55,317 nt of DNA from Candidatus Poribacteria bacterium. Its GTDB lineage: Bacteria; Poribacteria; WGA-4E; WGA-3G. Positions 45,486 through 53,297 of this stretch are shown piece after piece. Under the pieces are notes generated by a model. The model made no database searches and was not told the origin of the DNA. It saw nothing but the letters and a program-made list of their open reading frames with translations. The stretch lies in contig JAPOZO010000103.1 of assembly GCA_026706025.1 (NCBI GenBank), positions 1 to 55,317 of the forward strand, given 5' to 3'. The translations under genes and the position numbers were made by a program. Numbering within the stretch: position 1 is the first letter of the stretch; each line of letters begins with the position of its first letter.

Positions 45486-48380
45486 TTATTGAGGTGTTTG
45501 TTCCGAACCGTCAAAGGCCCGTGCTGGTGTGAGTTCCCACAACAGCACTGTACCGTCATGACTCCCGCTAATGACAGTCTCGCCATCAGACGAAAACGCC
45601 ACGCTATAAACCAAACTCGTATGTCCTGTGAATGTGCGGATGATGTCGCCAGTGTTCGTATCCCATAAACGCACCGTATTGTCAGCACTCCCGCTAACGA
45701 GCGTCTCGCCATCCGGACTAAACGCTACGCTAAGGACCGGTCCCGTGTGCTCCGTGAATGTACGCACGAGGGTGCCCGTCTTCGCATCCCATAACCGGAG
45801 CGTATTGTCATGACTCCCGCTAACGATAGTCTCGCCATCCGGAGAAAATGATACGCTACGGACCGAATATGTATGTCCCTTGAGTGTGCGAATAAAGTTG
45901 AGGGTGTTTGCATCCCATAATATGATCGTCCTGTCATCACTTCCGCTAACGAGTGTCCCGCCATCCGGACTAAACGCGACGCTAAGGACCGAACCGGCAT
46001 GCCCTGTGATTGTACGGATGAGGGTGCCCGTGCTCGTATCCCATAAATGAAACATCGTGTCGCGATGCCCACTGCTAACGAGTGTCTCGCCATCGGGAGA
46101 AAACGATACACTATCAACCCCATAGGCATGCCCTCTGAACGTGCGAATAGAGTTGCCGGTGTTCGCATCCCATAACCGGAGCGTCTTGTCAGCACTCCCA
46201 CTTACAATAGTCTGTCCATCGGGTAAAAACAATACGCTCTTGACTGAATCCGTATGCCCCTCGAATGTGTGGAGGAGGTTCCCCGTGTCTGCATCCCATA
46301 ACCGGAGCGTCTTGTCAGCACTCCCACTAACGAGCCTCTCTCCATTGGAAGAAAACCCAACACTCTTGACTGAATCCGTATGCCCTGTGATTGTTCGAAT
46401 GAGGGTGCCCGTGTCTGTATCCCATAACCGGAGCGTTTTGTCATCGCTCCCACTAACGACAGTCTGTCCATCCGGTGAAAACCCAACGCTCTTGACATGA
46501 TCCGTATGCCCCTTGAATGTGCGGAGGAGCTCGCCCGTGCTTGCATCCCATAAATAGATTGTATGGTCCCAACTATTGCTAACGATCGTCTGTCCATCGG
46601 GAGAAAACGCTACATTCTCAACCCAACTCTTATGTACGAATGTGCGGAGGAGCTCGCCCGTGCTCGCATCCCATAAACGCGCCGTATTATCCTCACTCCC
46701 GCTAACAATTCTCTCTCCATCCGAACTAAACCTCACACACTTGATTGAACCCATATGTCCCATGGATGATACACCCCTGATTGGACCCATATGTCGCTTG
46801 AATTTGCGTATGAGATTGCCCGTATTCGCATCCCATAAATAGAGTCTCTTGTCATAACCGCCGCCAACGATAATCCGTCCATCAGGTGAAAACGCCACAC
46901 TATTAATCCAGCTCGTATACCCGGTGCGTGTTCGGATGAGGTCGCCTGTGTCCGCATCCCATAAACGGATCCTACCGTCCGAACCGCCGCTAACGAGCGT
47001 CTTTCCATTCGGAGAAAACGCTACGCTACTGACCAAATACGCATGCTCTGGAGGTGTGCGGACGAGGCTGCCCGTGTTCGCATCCCATAAACGAATCATA
47101 CTATTACTTTCGCTAACGATAGTTTTTCCATCTGGCGAAAACGCTACGCTATTGACCTGATTCGTGTGTTCTGTGAGTGTTCGGATGAGGTCGCCCGTGC
47201 TCGCATCCCATAAACGCATCGTATTGTCCGAGTTTCCGCTAACGAGCGTCTTTCCATCCGGAGAAAACGCTACGCTATAGACCGAACTCGTATACCCTGT
47301 GAATGTGTGGATGATGTTGCCCGTGTTCGCATCTCGTAAACGTACTGTATCCTTCAGAACGCCAGGATAGGTAGTTCGTCCCATCTTTGAATTTAATAAA
47401 AGGAGCGTATCGTCCTGACTGTGAGTAGCGATAGTGCGTCCATCGGGTGAAAACGTCACACTATAGACCGAACGCATCTCCTCCGTGAATGTGCGGATGA
47501 GGTTGCCCGTATTCGCATCCCATAAACGCACCGCGTCGTCCCCACCTCCACTAACAATACGCTCTCCATCGGGTGAAAACGCCACGCTATTGACCGAACT
47601 CAGATGCCCCTTGAGTGTGCGGATGAGGTTGCCCGTATTCGCATCCCATAAATGGACCGTTGAAGGGTTCCAACCTCCGCTAACAATAGTTTCTCCATCG
47701 GGAGAAAACACTACGCTATAGATCGAACCTTTATGGCCTGTGAGTGTGCGGATGAGGTTGCCCGTGCTCGCATCCCATAACCGGACCGTCATGTCCTCAC
47801 TCCCACTGACAATAGTTTCTCCATCTGGCGAAAACGCTACGCTACGGATCCAACTTTTATGGCCTGTGAGTGTGCGGATGAGGTCACCCGTGTTCTCATT
47901 CCATAACCGTACCGTCATGTCCTCACTCCCGCTCACAATACGCTCCCCATCTGGACTAAGGGCTACGCTCTTGACCTCCCCCGCATGCCCTGTAAATGTT
48001 CGGATGGGATCGCCCGTGTTCGCATTCCATAACCGTACCGTCTTGTCCCCACTTCCGCTCACTATATGCTCGCCATCTGGACTAAAGGTCACGCTATTGA
48101 CCACATCCGTATGCCCTACGAGCAGGTCAAGTGCTTTACCAGTCTCCACGTCATAAAGCCAAATACCGACACTACTCGCCACAGCAAGGCGGGTGCCATC
48201 GGGGGCGTAGGCAAGCACGACATCTGCGATATCGTTTATCCAGCCTTTACCGAGACGCGCTTTCGCACCCTCAGGTAGACCTAATTGCATATAACTCTCA
48301 TACTCAGCGAAAGTCTTGGATAAGGACAGCGTTGAAATCACAATAAGTGCCAAAAAAATCGAAAACAACTTTGCTTTCAT
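45486..48380 (-). CDS. Exported 21-blade WD40 protein, copy 1
   Basis: 964 residues, first of the three in transcription order. Signal peptide KLFSIFLALIVISTLSLSKT. It shares the leader GGAGACTTCCC, the EYESYMQLGLPEGAKARLGK linker and the same degenerate first blade with its paralogs, but most blades differ from them in sequence. I count 21 blades again. Blades 7 and 12 carry insertions (TTYPGVLKD and VSSMGHMGS) that lengthen them, and a Gln/Thr-rich tail DGSEQTPQ ends the protein. The fixed count of 21 across three divergent genes argues for structural constraint. Function unknown. Confidence 0.85.
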   Translation of the reverse strand: MKAKLFSIFLALIVISTLSLSKTFAEYESYMQLGLPEGAKARLGKGWINDIADVVLAYAPDGTRLAVASSVGIWLYDVETGKALDLLVGHTDVVNSVTFSPDGEHIVSGSGDKTVRLWNANTGDPIRTFTGHAGEVKSVALSPDGERIVSGSEDMTVRLWNENTGDLIRTLTGHKSWIRSVAFSPDGETIVSGSEDMTVRLWDASTGNLIRTLTGHKGSIYSVVFSPDGETIVSGGWNPSTVHLWDANTGNLIRTLKGHLSSVNSVAFSPDGERIVSGGGDDAVRLWDANTGNLIRTFTEEMRSVYSVTFSPDGRTIATHSQDDTLLLLNSKMGRTTYPGVLKDTVRLRDANTGNIIHTFTGYTSSVYSVAFSPDGKTLVSGNSDNTMRLWDASTGDLIRTLTEHTNQVNSVAFSPDGKTIVSESNSMIRLWDANTGSLVRTPPEHAYLVSSVAFSPNGKTLVSGGSDGRIRLWDADTGDLIRTRTGYTSWINSVAFSPDGRIIVGGGYDKRLYLWDANTGNLIRKFKRHMGPIRGVSSMGHMGSIKCVRFSSDGERIVSGSEDNTARLWDASTGELLRTFVHKSWVENVAFSPDGQTIVSNSWDHTIYLWDASTGELLRTFKGHTDHVKSVGFSPDGQTVVSGSDDKTLRLWDTDTGTLIRTITGHTDSVKSVGFSSNGERLVSGSADKTLRLWDADTGNLLHTFEGHTDSVKSVLFLPDGQTIVSGSADKTLRLWDANTGNSIRTFRGHAYGVDSVSFSPDGETLVSSGHRDTMFHLWDTSTGTLIRTITGHAGSVLSVAFSPDGGTLVSGSDDRTIILWDANTLNFIRTLKGHTYSVRSVSFSPDGETIVSGSHDNTLRLWDAKTGTLVRTFTEHTGPVLSVAFSPDGETLVSGSADNTVRLWDTNTGDIIRTFTGHTSLVYSVAFSSDGETVISGSHDGTVLLWELTPARAFDGSEQTPQ

Positions 48381-48887
48381 GGGAAGTCTCCACTTTTTAA
48401 GGATGGACGTATCAAAAATAGAACTTACGCATTCCGTCTTAAAGTCCCCCTGATAAGGGGGATTTAGGGGATTTAAAGGACGAAAATTCCTGCTTTTTAC
48501 GTCTAAATGTCCGATATTTGCGCAATTTGCGTAAGTCCTAAAGAAAAGAAATTTTCTCTGAATCTACACAATTCTCAGGAGAAAGGTGGTAACTTAACGC
48601 AAATATTATAAAAATAATAAGCAAGAATCATACCAACGCAGAAATGCGAATAAAATGGACAGATAATTTGGGAAAATGTGTGTTATTCAACACAATAGGG
48701 AAGGGATATTCAGGGAACTGTATCAAATTGAAAACACATTGATACGGTTCATCAGCGGCATATTTGCTTTGTTAGAAAGGTTTAGTCAAACATCGCAGGG
48801 ATACTCGGTGGTACGGGATGTTTCAACAGGTTCGCGGTATTCTAACAGATCACGGACTTCTGTTTCGACGCTTTGGCGACGATACGT
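48381..48887. other. AT-rich gap upstream of the WD40 cluster
   Basis: About 500 bases. A MITE-like element occupies 48421-48538. The rest is AT-rich without a credible gene; the 167-codon plus-strand open frame starting at 48676 runs antisense through the zinc-ribbon gene and resembles no protein. Confidence 0.6.
48421..48538. mobile_element. MITE-like element with GGACTTACGCA-type ends
   Basis: Left end GAACTTACGCA and right end TGCGTAAGTCC are inverted copies with one mismatch. The interior has the hairpin TCCCCCT-GATA-AGGGGGA (7 bp) followed by a G-rich TTTAGGGGATTT, a pattern seen in many small bacterial MITEs. The element lies 40 bases upstream of the first WD40 gene and could carry its promoter. 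Confidence 0.7.
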
Positions 48888-49064
48888 TTACTCATCTTCT
48901 TCGACAGGCGTAAAGACGAGTCCACAACTGCTGCATCGATATCCGCTCTCTGGTTTCGATTCCACAACAGGGAAAAGCATACCACAACAGATAGGGCACG
49001 GTTCGTCAATTTCCATTTCGGCTTGTTCCATTTCGCCTGAGCGATTTTCAAATTCAACGATCAC
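48888..49064 (-). CDS. Small zinc-ribbon protein
   Basis: 58 residues from a GTG at 49064. AAAGGAGG sits six to seven bases before the GTG, so the earlier in-frame ATG at 49112 is rejected. Two CxxC-type knuckles, CPICCG near 24-29 and YRCSSCG near 44-50, make a classic zinc ribbon; the N-terminus is Glu-rich. Such proteins often serve as DNA- or RNA-associated accessory factors, but function is not known. It follows the rhodanese gene at the tail of the SUF-associated cluster, separated by about 190 bases. Confidence 0.7.
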   Translation of the reverse strand: MIVEFENRSGEMEQAEMEIDEPCPICCGMLFPVVESKPESGYRCSSCGLVFTPVEEDE

Positions 49065-49252
49065 GGGTATCCTCCTTTTAATGAACAACACCAACGCGCC
49101 TATAGATGTCATTCAAGGACATCTTAGGGGTGAAGAGGGTTTGTGCTGGAAGAGATGCCATACGTATTTCCTTGAATAGCAATCATGTTAGCAATATAAT
49201 ACCGCATTTTTAGGCAAAAGTCAATCTTTTTCGCTATGCTGTTCAGGAAGAT

Positions 49253-49582
49253 TTAGTATCTCGGTAGGTTTGGATCAATCTCGGCTGCCCACTGGTCGAT
49301 CCCGCCGATGAGGTTCTTTGCGTCCGTGAACCCATTTTGCTGTAGATAGGCGACAGCGTAAAGGCTACGTTGTCCATGATGGCAGTAAACGACGATCTCT
49401 TGGTCTGATGGGAGACTGTCTATATGGTGTGGCAGTGTGTTAAGGGGGATTAAACGAGCGTCTTCAAGATGCACGATGTCGTATTCGCTCGGCTCGCGAA
49501 CATCTAACAACAAAACAGATTCATTTTCATCGAGTTTTTGTTTCAATTCTTGTGGTGAAATTTCGGGGAATTCGGTTTGCAT
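49253..49582 (-). CDS. Single-domain rhodanese-like sulfurtransferase
   Basis: 109 residues, one rhodanese domain. DVREPSEYDIVHLEDARLIP is the CDC25/rhodanese N-terminal signature and C67 in CHHGQRS is the persulfide-forming active-site Cys. It moves sulfane sulfur, and clustering with SUF genes suggests supply or trafficking of sulfur for Fe-S or thiocofactor assembly (inference). The 3-base spacing from the DUF971 gene implies cotranscription. Confidence 0.88.
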   Translation of the reverse strand: MQTEFPEISPQELKQKLDENESVLLLDVREPSEYDIVHLEDARLIPLNTLPHHIDSLPSDQEIVVYCHHGQRSLYAVAYLQQNGFTDAKNLIGGIDQWAAEIDPNLPRY

Positions 49583-49585
49583 CGC

Positions 49586-49969
49586 TTAGTTTTCTTTCTC
49601 CAGTTGGATAGGCGGTAGCGGTGCGCATTCTGGACAGGGACACGTCTCACGCAGGACTTCAAACGGGTAGATGCCGGTGTCGTGTCCATCGTTCCAACTG
49701 AATTGGAGCGCGTAGCGACCGACTAACTGAACATCAAGGGGTTGAATATCGTCCGGGACCTCAATCAGTGTTACATCTCCGTCGCCTTGCGGTGCAAAGA
49801 GGGAATGGATATCCCTACCTTTATGCCGGATGATGGAACATTCAGCACACGGACACATCTGCCGGAGATAGGTGTATGGATACCAACTCGCATGCCCATC
49901 CTTCCATTCTACCTGAAAGGCGGTGTCATGTTTTTTGAGGAGTTTCGGACTTTTGCTAACTACATGCAT
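49586..49969 (-). CDS. DUF971 / gamma-butyrobetaine hydroxylase N-terminal-like protein
   Basis: 127 residues. Two copies of a similar unit can be seen: VEWKDGHASWYPYTYLRQMC followed by PCAEC, and FSWNDGHDTGIYPFEVLRET followed by CPCPEC. Each ends in a Cys cluster. The family (DUF971) is frequent near Fe-S or molybdenum cofactor genes; the fold is shared with the N-terminus of eukaryotic gamma-butyrobetaine hydroxylase, where it binds zinc. Its place with the SUF genes suggests a metal or Fe-S-related role, not proven. Confidence 0.82.
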   Translation of the reverse strand: MHVVSKSPKLLKKHDTAFQVEWKDGHASWYPYTYLRQMCPCAECSIIRHKGRDIHSLFAPQGDGDVTLIEVPDDIQPLDVQLVGRYALQFSWNDGHDTGIYPFEVLRETCPCPECAPLPPIQLEKEN

Positions 49970-50092
49970 GTTACTAATCGTGGTAATTCGGTGAGGTTAG
50001 AAAATCTTGCCAGCAGAAACTACGCCCATAGGGAGCTTTCTCTGCATTGTAACGTACTTCGCGTAAACCCGGCCCCGATTTCATCAGAAACC

Positions 50093-50117
50093 CGTTTTCG
50101 GACAACGGACGAAAACG
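50093..50117. other. Hairpin after the SufT-like gene
   Basis: CGTTTTCG, 9-nt loop, CGAAAACG: a perfect 8-bp stem 25 bases past the stop of the SufT-like gene. Possible attenuator or RNA-processing site. No T-run follows on the minus strand. Confidence 0.45.
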
Positions 50118-50141
50118 AGCAGAAGCCCCATAGTTTAAAAA

Positions 50142-50444
50142 TTAAAAAATACCGAGTTCGTCCCTTGCGTCCTCAGTCATCATTTCAGGGGTCCAACGTG
50201 GATCCCACACAACATTGATGTTAACTTCGTCAACACCGTCGAGTTGCTGTGTAACGTGCTGTGCGCCATTGACAATCTGTCCACCAGCGGGACATCCCGG
50301 ACTCGTTAAAGTCATCGTAATATCAACAGTGGTTTCATCGATATCCACGCCGTAGATCAGTCCCATATCAACGATGTTAATACCGAGTTCTGGGTCGATA
50401 ATGTTTTCTTTGATAGTTTCCAATACAGATTCTTCAGATACCAT
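50142..50444 (-). CDS. sufT: SufT/MIP18-family Fe-S assembly factor
   Basis: 100 residues, the size of the DUF59/MIP18 domain. IIDPELGINIVDMGLIYGVD is the family N-terminal signature and C51 in SPGCPAG aligns with the reactive Cys of SufT/PaaD-type proteins. These help Fe-S cluster delivery to target proteins. It follows the Rieske gene by 31 bases; AGGAGG precedes the ATG. Label rests on the SUF neighbourhood; paaD-like homologs exist in other contexts. Confidence 0.85.
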   Translation of the reverse strand: MVSEESVLETIKENIIDPELGINIVDMGLIYGVDIDETTVDITMTLTSPGCPAGGQIVNGAQHVTQQLDGVDEVNINVVWDPRWTPEMMTEDARDELGIF

Positions 50445-50475
50445 TGGGATTTCCTCCTATAAGATAGATAACCAA

Positions 50476-50787
50476 TCAGTCAACGGTAATTAAAATATCA
50501 TCATCCTCAATTTTGACGGTGTAACATTCAATGGCTTCAACAGCAGGCATACAGAGCGGTTCTCCGGTTCTGACGCAAAAACGTGCGCCGTGTCGTGGGC
50601 ATTCTATCTCATCGCCGTTGAGAAAACCTTCAGCCAAAGGACCGCCATCATGCGTGCAAACGTCCTCCATCGCATAAAATTCACCATCAACATTGAAGAG
50701 TAGCACGGGGACAAAATCAACTTCAACTAACTGTTTCGTGCCGGGTGGCACTTCACTAACCTTCGCAACTTTATAGAATTCTGGCAT
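50476..50787 (-). CDS. Rieske [2Fe-2S] ferredoxin
   Basis: 103 residues. The two motifs are C44-T-H46 (VCTHDGGPLAEG) and C63-P-R-H66-G (CPRHGARF), the canonical Rieske pair. It resembles the small soluble Rieske proteins of the NirD/BphF type, frequently placed in SUF operons of many phyla, where it may shuttle electrons for cluster assembly or be a client. Spacing of 18 bases to the upstream gene fits an operon. Confidence 0.9.
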   Translation of the reverse strand: MPEFYKVAKVSEVPPGTKQLVEVDFVPVLLFNVDGEFYAMEDVCTHDGGPLAEGFLNGDEIECPRHGARFCVRTGEPLCMPAVEAIECYTVKIEDDDILITVD

Positions 50788-50805
50788 ATTCGTGTTCTTT
50801 TCCTC

Positions 50806-51042
50806 TCATTCATTCCAAATCTCTTCGTGAGTGTGAAACTTCAATTGCCCGGTTTCTTTACGTTCAAGAATATCCTTCATATCCTCATAAAGTGGAGATT
50901 CTTTATCAAGATGGAAAATCCCGAGTTCTTGCGCTGCAAACTCCTCCAATTCTTCACGCACTACCTTACGAATCAGGCTTTCTAACTGCTGAACACTCAG
51001 TGTAACTTTAGTTTCTTGTGTTGCCGTTACATTGTCACTCAT
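50806..51042 (-). CDS. Small unknown helical protein in the SUF cluster
   Basis: 78 residues from the ATG at 51042, with AGGAGG nine bases upstream; a longer frame to 51132 overlaps sufU and is rejected. The sequence is acidic and helical (LSVQQLESLIRKVVREELEE, then LYEDMKDILERKETGQLKFH). No family is recognised with confidence, although the C-terminal KFHTHEEIWNE recalls short antitoxin-like tails. It starts 13 bases downstream of the sufU stop, so it is probably translated with the SUF operon. Confidence 0.55.
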   Translation of the reverse strand: MSDNVTATQETKVTLSVQQLESLIRKVVREELEEFAAQELGIFHLDKESPLYEDMKDILERKETGQLKFHTHEEIWNE

Positions 51043-51055
51043 TGTATTGTACCTC

Positions 51056-51445
51056 CTATTCATCTTCCTCACCGGGCCAGCAGTTGATGCCGTAGGCACC
51101 GGCTTTGAGGACTTTGAGAGCCAATAACGCACATTTGAGGCGAACAGGCCCCAAAGGGATACCGATCATATCCAAAATGTCGTCTTTCGAGAGTTTCTTA
51201 ACTTCGTCAAGGCTTTTGCCTTCAATTCTCTCAGTCAACATAGAGGCAGACGCGAGACTAATCGTACAACCGTGACCACAAAAACGCACCTCTGTAATCG
51301 TGTTGTTTTCAATAAGTAGGTCAATGCGAATCTGATCACCACATAACGGATTGTCTTCCTCGTGCGAAATATCAGGATTCGGCAACGTCCCGTAGTTGCT
51401 CGGATTTTCGTAATGGTCAAGCAGTTCTTCCTGATATATGTTCAT
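51056..51445 (-). CDS. sufU: SUF iron-sulfur scaffold/sulfurtransfer protein SufU
   Basis: 129 residues. The three Cys ligands C35 (LCGDQ), C60 (GHGCTIS) and C105 (RLKCALL) with D37 match IscU/SufU. In Bacillus-type SUF systems SufU accepts sulfur from SufS through a zinc-bound Cys (established for that lineage). The ATG at 51445 overlaps the sufS stop by one base (TAATG), so translation is coupled. Confidence 0.92.
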   Translation of the reverse strand: MNIYQEELLDHYENPSNYGTLPNPDISHEEDNPLCGDQIRIDLLIENNTITEVRFCGHGCTISLASASMLTERIEGKSLDEVKKLSKDDILDMIGIPLGPVRLKCALLALKVLKAGAYGINCWPGEEDE

Positions 51446-52689
51446 TATTTTCTCCGAGCCATGAGTTTTTGTGTTCTACATAGCCCTTCGGACAATCGGT
51501 CTACGTCTTCAACTGTATTATAGAGGTAAAAACTGGCGCGGGCAGTGGCAATAACATCTAACCGCTTCATGAGCGGTTGTGCACAGTGGTGTCCTGCGCG
51601 GATAGCGACACCGTGCGTATCCAAAATTCCTGCCACATCATGCGGATGGATGCCCTCCAAATTAAAGGAAATAACACCCGTTTTTTGATGCGGTGCAGAC
51701 GGTCCGTAGAGGGTAATGCCTTCGATTTCTTTTAAGCGTTGATGTGCATATTTTAAGAGTTCTTGTTCATGAACGTGAATTGCTGCTAAATTTGCCTGCG
51801 TGATGTAGTCCACGGCGTGTCCAAGTCCGATAGCCTCAGCGATACTGGGGGTGCCTGCCTCAAACTTAGCTGGGAGTTCTGCATAACTTGATACGTCACG
51901 CTCAACACTCCGAATCATCGAGCCACCACCGAGGAACGGAGGCATCTCTTCAAGCAGTTCCATTTTACCGTATAACACACCGATGCCGGTTGGTCCACAC
52001 ATTTTGTGTCCTGAGAATGCGAGAAAATCACAATCGAGTTGTTGGACATCGACCTGAAAATGTGGCACCGATTGTGCTGCATCAACGACGACTTTCGCGC
52101 CAACAGCGTGCGCAGCGTCAATGACAGACTGAATCGGATTGATGGTCCCAAGTACATTAGAAACGTGTCCCATAGCAACAAGTTTCGTCTTTTCAGTGAG
52201 ACAATCGCGGAGTTGCGTGAAGTCAAGCAACCCTTCATCGGTGATCTCAAGGAACCGTAGCACCGCACCTGTCCGCTGTGCAAGCAGCTGCCAAGGCACG
52301 AGGTTGCTATGGTGTTCCATAACGGTGAGGACAATTTCATCACCTTCCTGAATATTTGCAGTTCCCCAACTATAAGCGATGAGATTAATGGATTCTGTTG
52401 TATTCCGCGTGAAGATGACTTGGCGCGAGCGGGGTGCGTTAATCAGTTCTGCCACCTTTTCTCTCGCGCGCTCGTACTGCTCCGTCGCTTCCTCTGAGAT
52501 ACGATAGATACCGCGATGGATATTGGAACGATAGGTATCGTAATAGGCATCCATCGCCTCAACGACTGGACGTGGTGTCTGCGTCGAAGCGGCGTTATCA
52601 AGGAAAGCCAACGGCGGTTCTGTCGCGAAGATCGGGAAATCTTTGCGGATGCCTTCCACATCAAGCGGACGAAAGTGCGCAGTATGCAT
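51445..52689 (-). CDS. sufS: SUF cysteine desulfurase SufS
   Basis: 414 residues from the ATG at 52689; an in-frame codon ten residues earlier at 52719 is less likely. K229 in SGHKMCG is the PLP Schiff-base lysine and C369 in GHHCAQPL is the persulfide Cys, matching E. coli SufS K226 and C364. It converts L-cysteine to alanine and hands sulfur to SufU. The ATG has AGGGTG upstream. It lies 72 bases downstream of the glutaredoxin-like gene. Confidence 0.95.
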   Translation of the reverse strand: MHTAHFRPLDVEGIRKDFPIFATEPPLAFLDNAASTQTPRPVVEAMDAYYDTYRSNIHRGIYRISEEATEQYERAREKVAELINAPRSRQVIFTRNTTESINLIAYSWGTANIQEGDEIVLTVMEHHSNLVPWQLLAQRTGAVLRFLEITDEGLLDFTQLRDCLTEKTKLVAMGHVSNVLGTINPIQSVIDAAHAVGAKVVVDAAQSVPHFQVDVQQLDCDFLAFSGHKMCGPTGIGVLYGKMELLEEMPPFLGGGSMIRSVERDVSSYAELPAKFEAGTPSIAEAIGLGHAVDYITQANLAAIHVHEQELLKYAHQRLKEIEGITLYGPSAPHQKTGVISFNLEGIHPHDVAGILDTHGVAIRAGHHCAQPLMKRLDVIATARASFYLYNTVEDVDRLSEGLCRTQKLMARRK

Positions 52690-52761
52690 TATGTTTATCA
52701 CCCTATGTAGGGCAAGCACACTCTTTTGAGCGTGCCCGCCATTGGAGATCCATTCAATACA

Positions 52762-53103
52762 CTATCGGCTCGGGAAACCAATATTAACAGCAGATGGTCC
52801 GTGGTCCTCACACGCCTGATCCGTTGGTACATCGGTTTCAGCATCGCTGGATTTGACGATCCCTTCCGAAACCAAATAGTGTTCCACTTCATCGCCACTG
52901 ACATCGGCAAGCATCACGTCGTCAATTTGGACGCATGGCTGATAGGGTTGCCGCGTCTTCTGAACCATTTCACGATAGTTGTTTTCGTTGTTAATGATGT
53001 CTCTATCTTCATAGTCTAAACCGTATTTGGCGAAGATCGCACGGACACCATTGCTCCATCCGCAGACGGGCTTCATGTAAGCGATAATTTTCGGTTGACT
53101 CAT
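52762..53103 (-). CDS. Monothiol glutaredoxin-like protein (CGWS)
   Basis: 113 residues. Thioredoxin-fold N-terminus with active site C14-G-W-S17, in place of the usual CPYC or the CGFS of Fe-S-binding monothiol glutaredoxins, followed by YEDRDIINNE and YQPCVQIDDVMLADVSGDEV for the glutathione-binding loop. The C-terminal 30 residues are acidic and probably flexible. CGFS glutaredoxins bind and shuttle Fe-S clusters; a similar job is likely here given its place between sufD and sufS. GGAGAAAC precedes the start. Confidence 0.82.
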   Translation of the reverse strand: MSQPKIIAYMKPVCGWSNGVRAIFAKYGLDYEDRDIINNENNYREMVQKTRQPYQPCVQIDDVMLADVSGDEVEHYLVSEGIVKSSDAETDVPTDQACEDHGPSAVNIGFPSR

Positions 53104-53131
53104 GATGAGTTTCTCCTTTTTTTATGGTTTT

Positions 53132-53297
53132 CAGTTGTCAGTCTTCAGTTATCAGTCAATTTCTCGTGGATGGTTGGTTTGATGTACCTGCCACAACACA
53201 CTTCTTGTAACTGAGCACTGATAACTATTCGCCGAAAAGTGTTAGGTAAACCCAACGCCTCTTTAACTGAAAACTGATAACCGTTAACTGGTAACTA
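53132..53297. repeat. Dispersed repeat copy 6, invading the sufD 3-prime end
   Basis: Left arm TTTTCAGTTGTCAGTCTTCA and GTTATCAGTC, right arm TTAACTGAAAACTGATAACC and GTTAACTGGTAAC. It covers the last 5 codons of sufD: the terminal residues L-V-T-S and the stop are read from the repeat word on the minus strand (TTAGTTACCAGTTAA). Confidence 0.75.

Noticed and set aside
39799-48278. Long plus-strand open frames opposite the WD40 genes (for example 39799-40545, 44491-45213)
   Set aside because: They are the periodic reverse reading of the 126-bp WD40 units (recurring SPSGENATLL) and look like no protein family. No ribosome binding sites were seen.
39777-48380. The roughly 126-bp periodicity considered as a tandem-repeat or CRISPR array
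   Set aside because: The period is that of a 42-residue WD40 unit in an intact coding frame; spacing and conservation follow codons, and no palindromic repeat with unique spacers exists.
48676-49179. A 167-codon plus-strand open frame
   Set aside because: It runs antisense through the zinc-ribbon gene, has a Ser/Arg-rich composition typical of shadow frames and resembles nothing.
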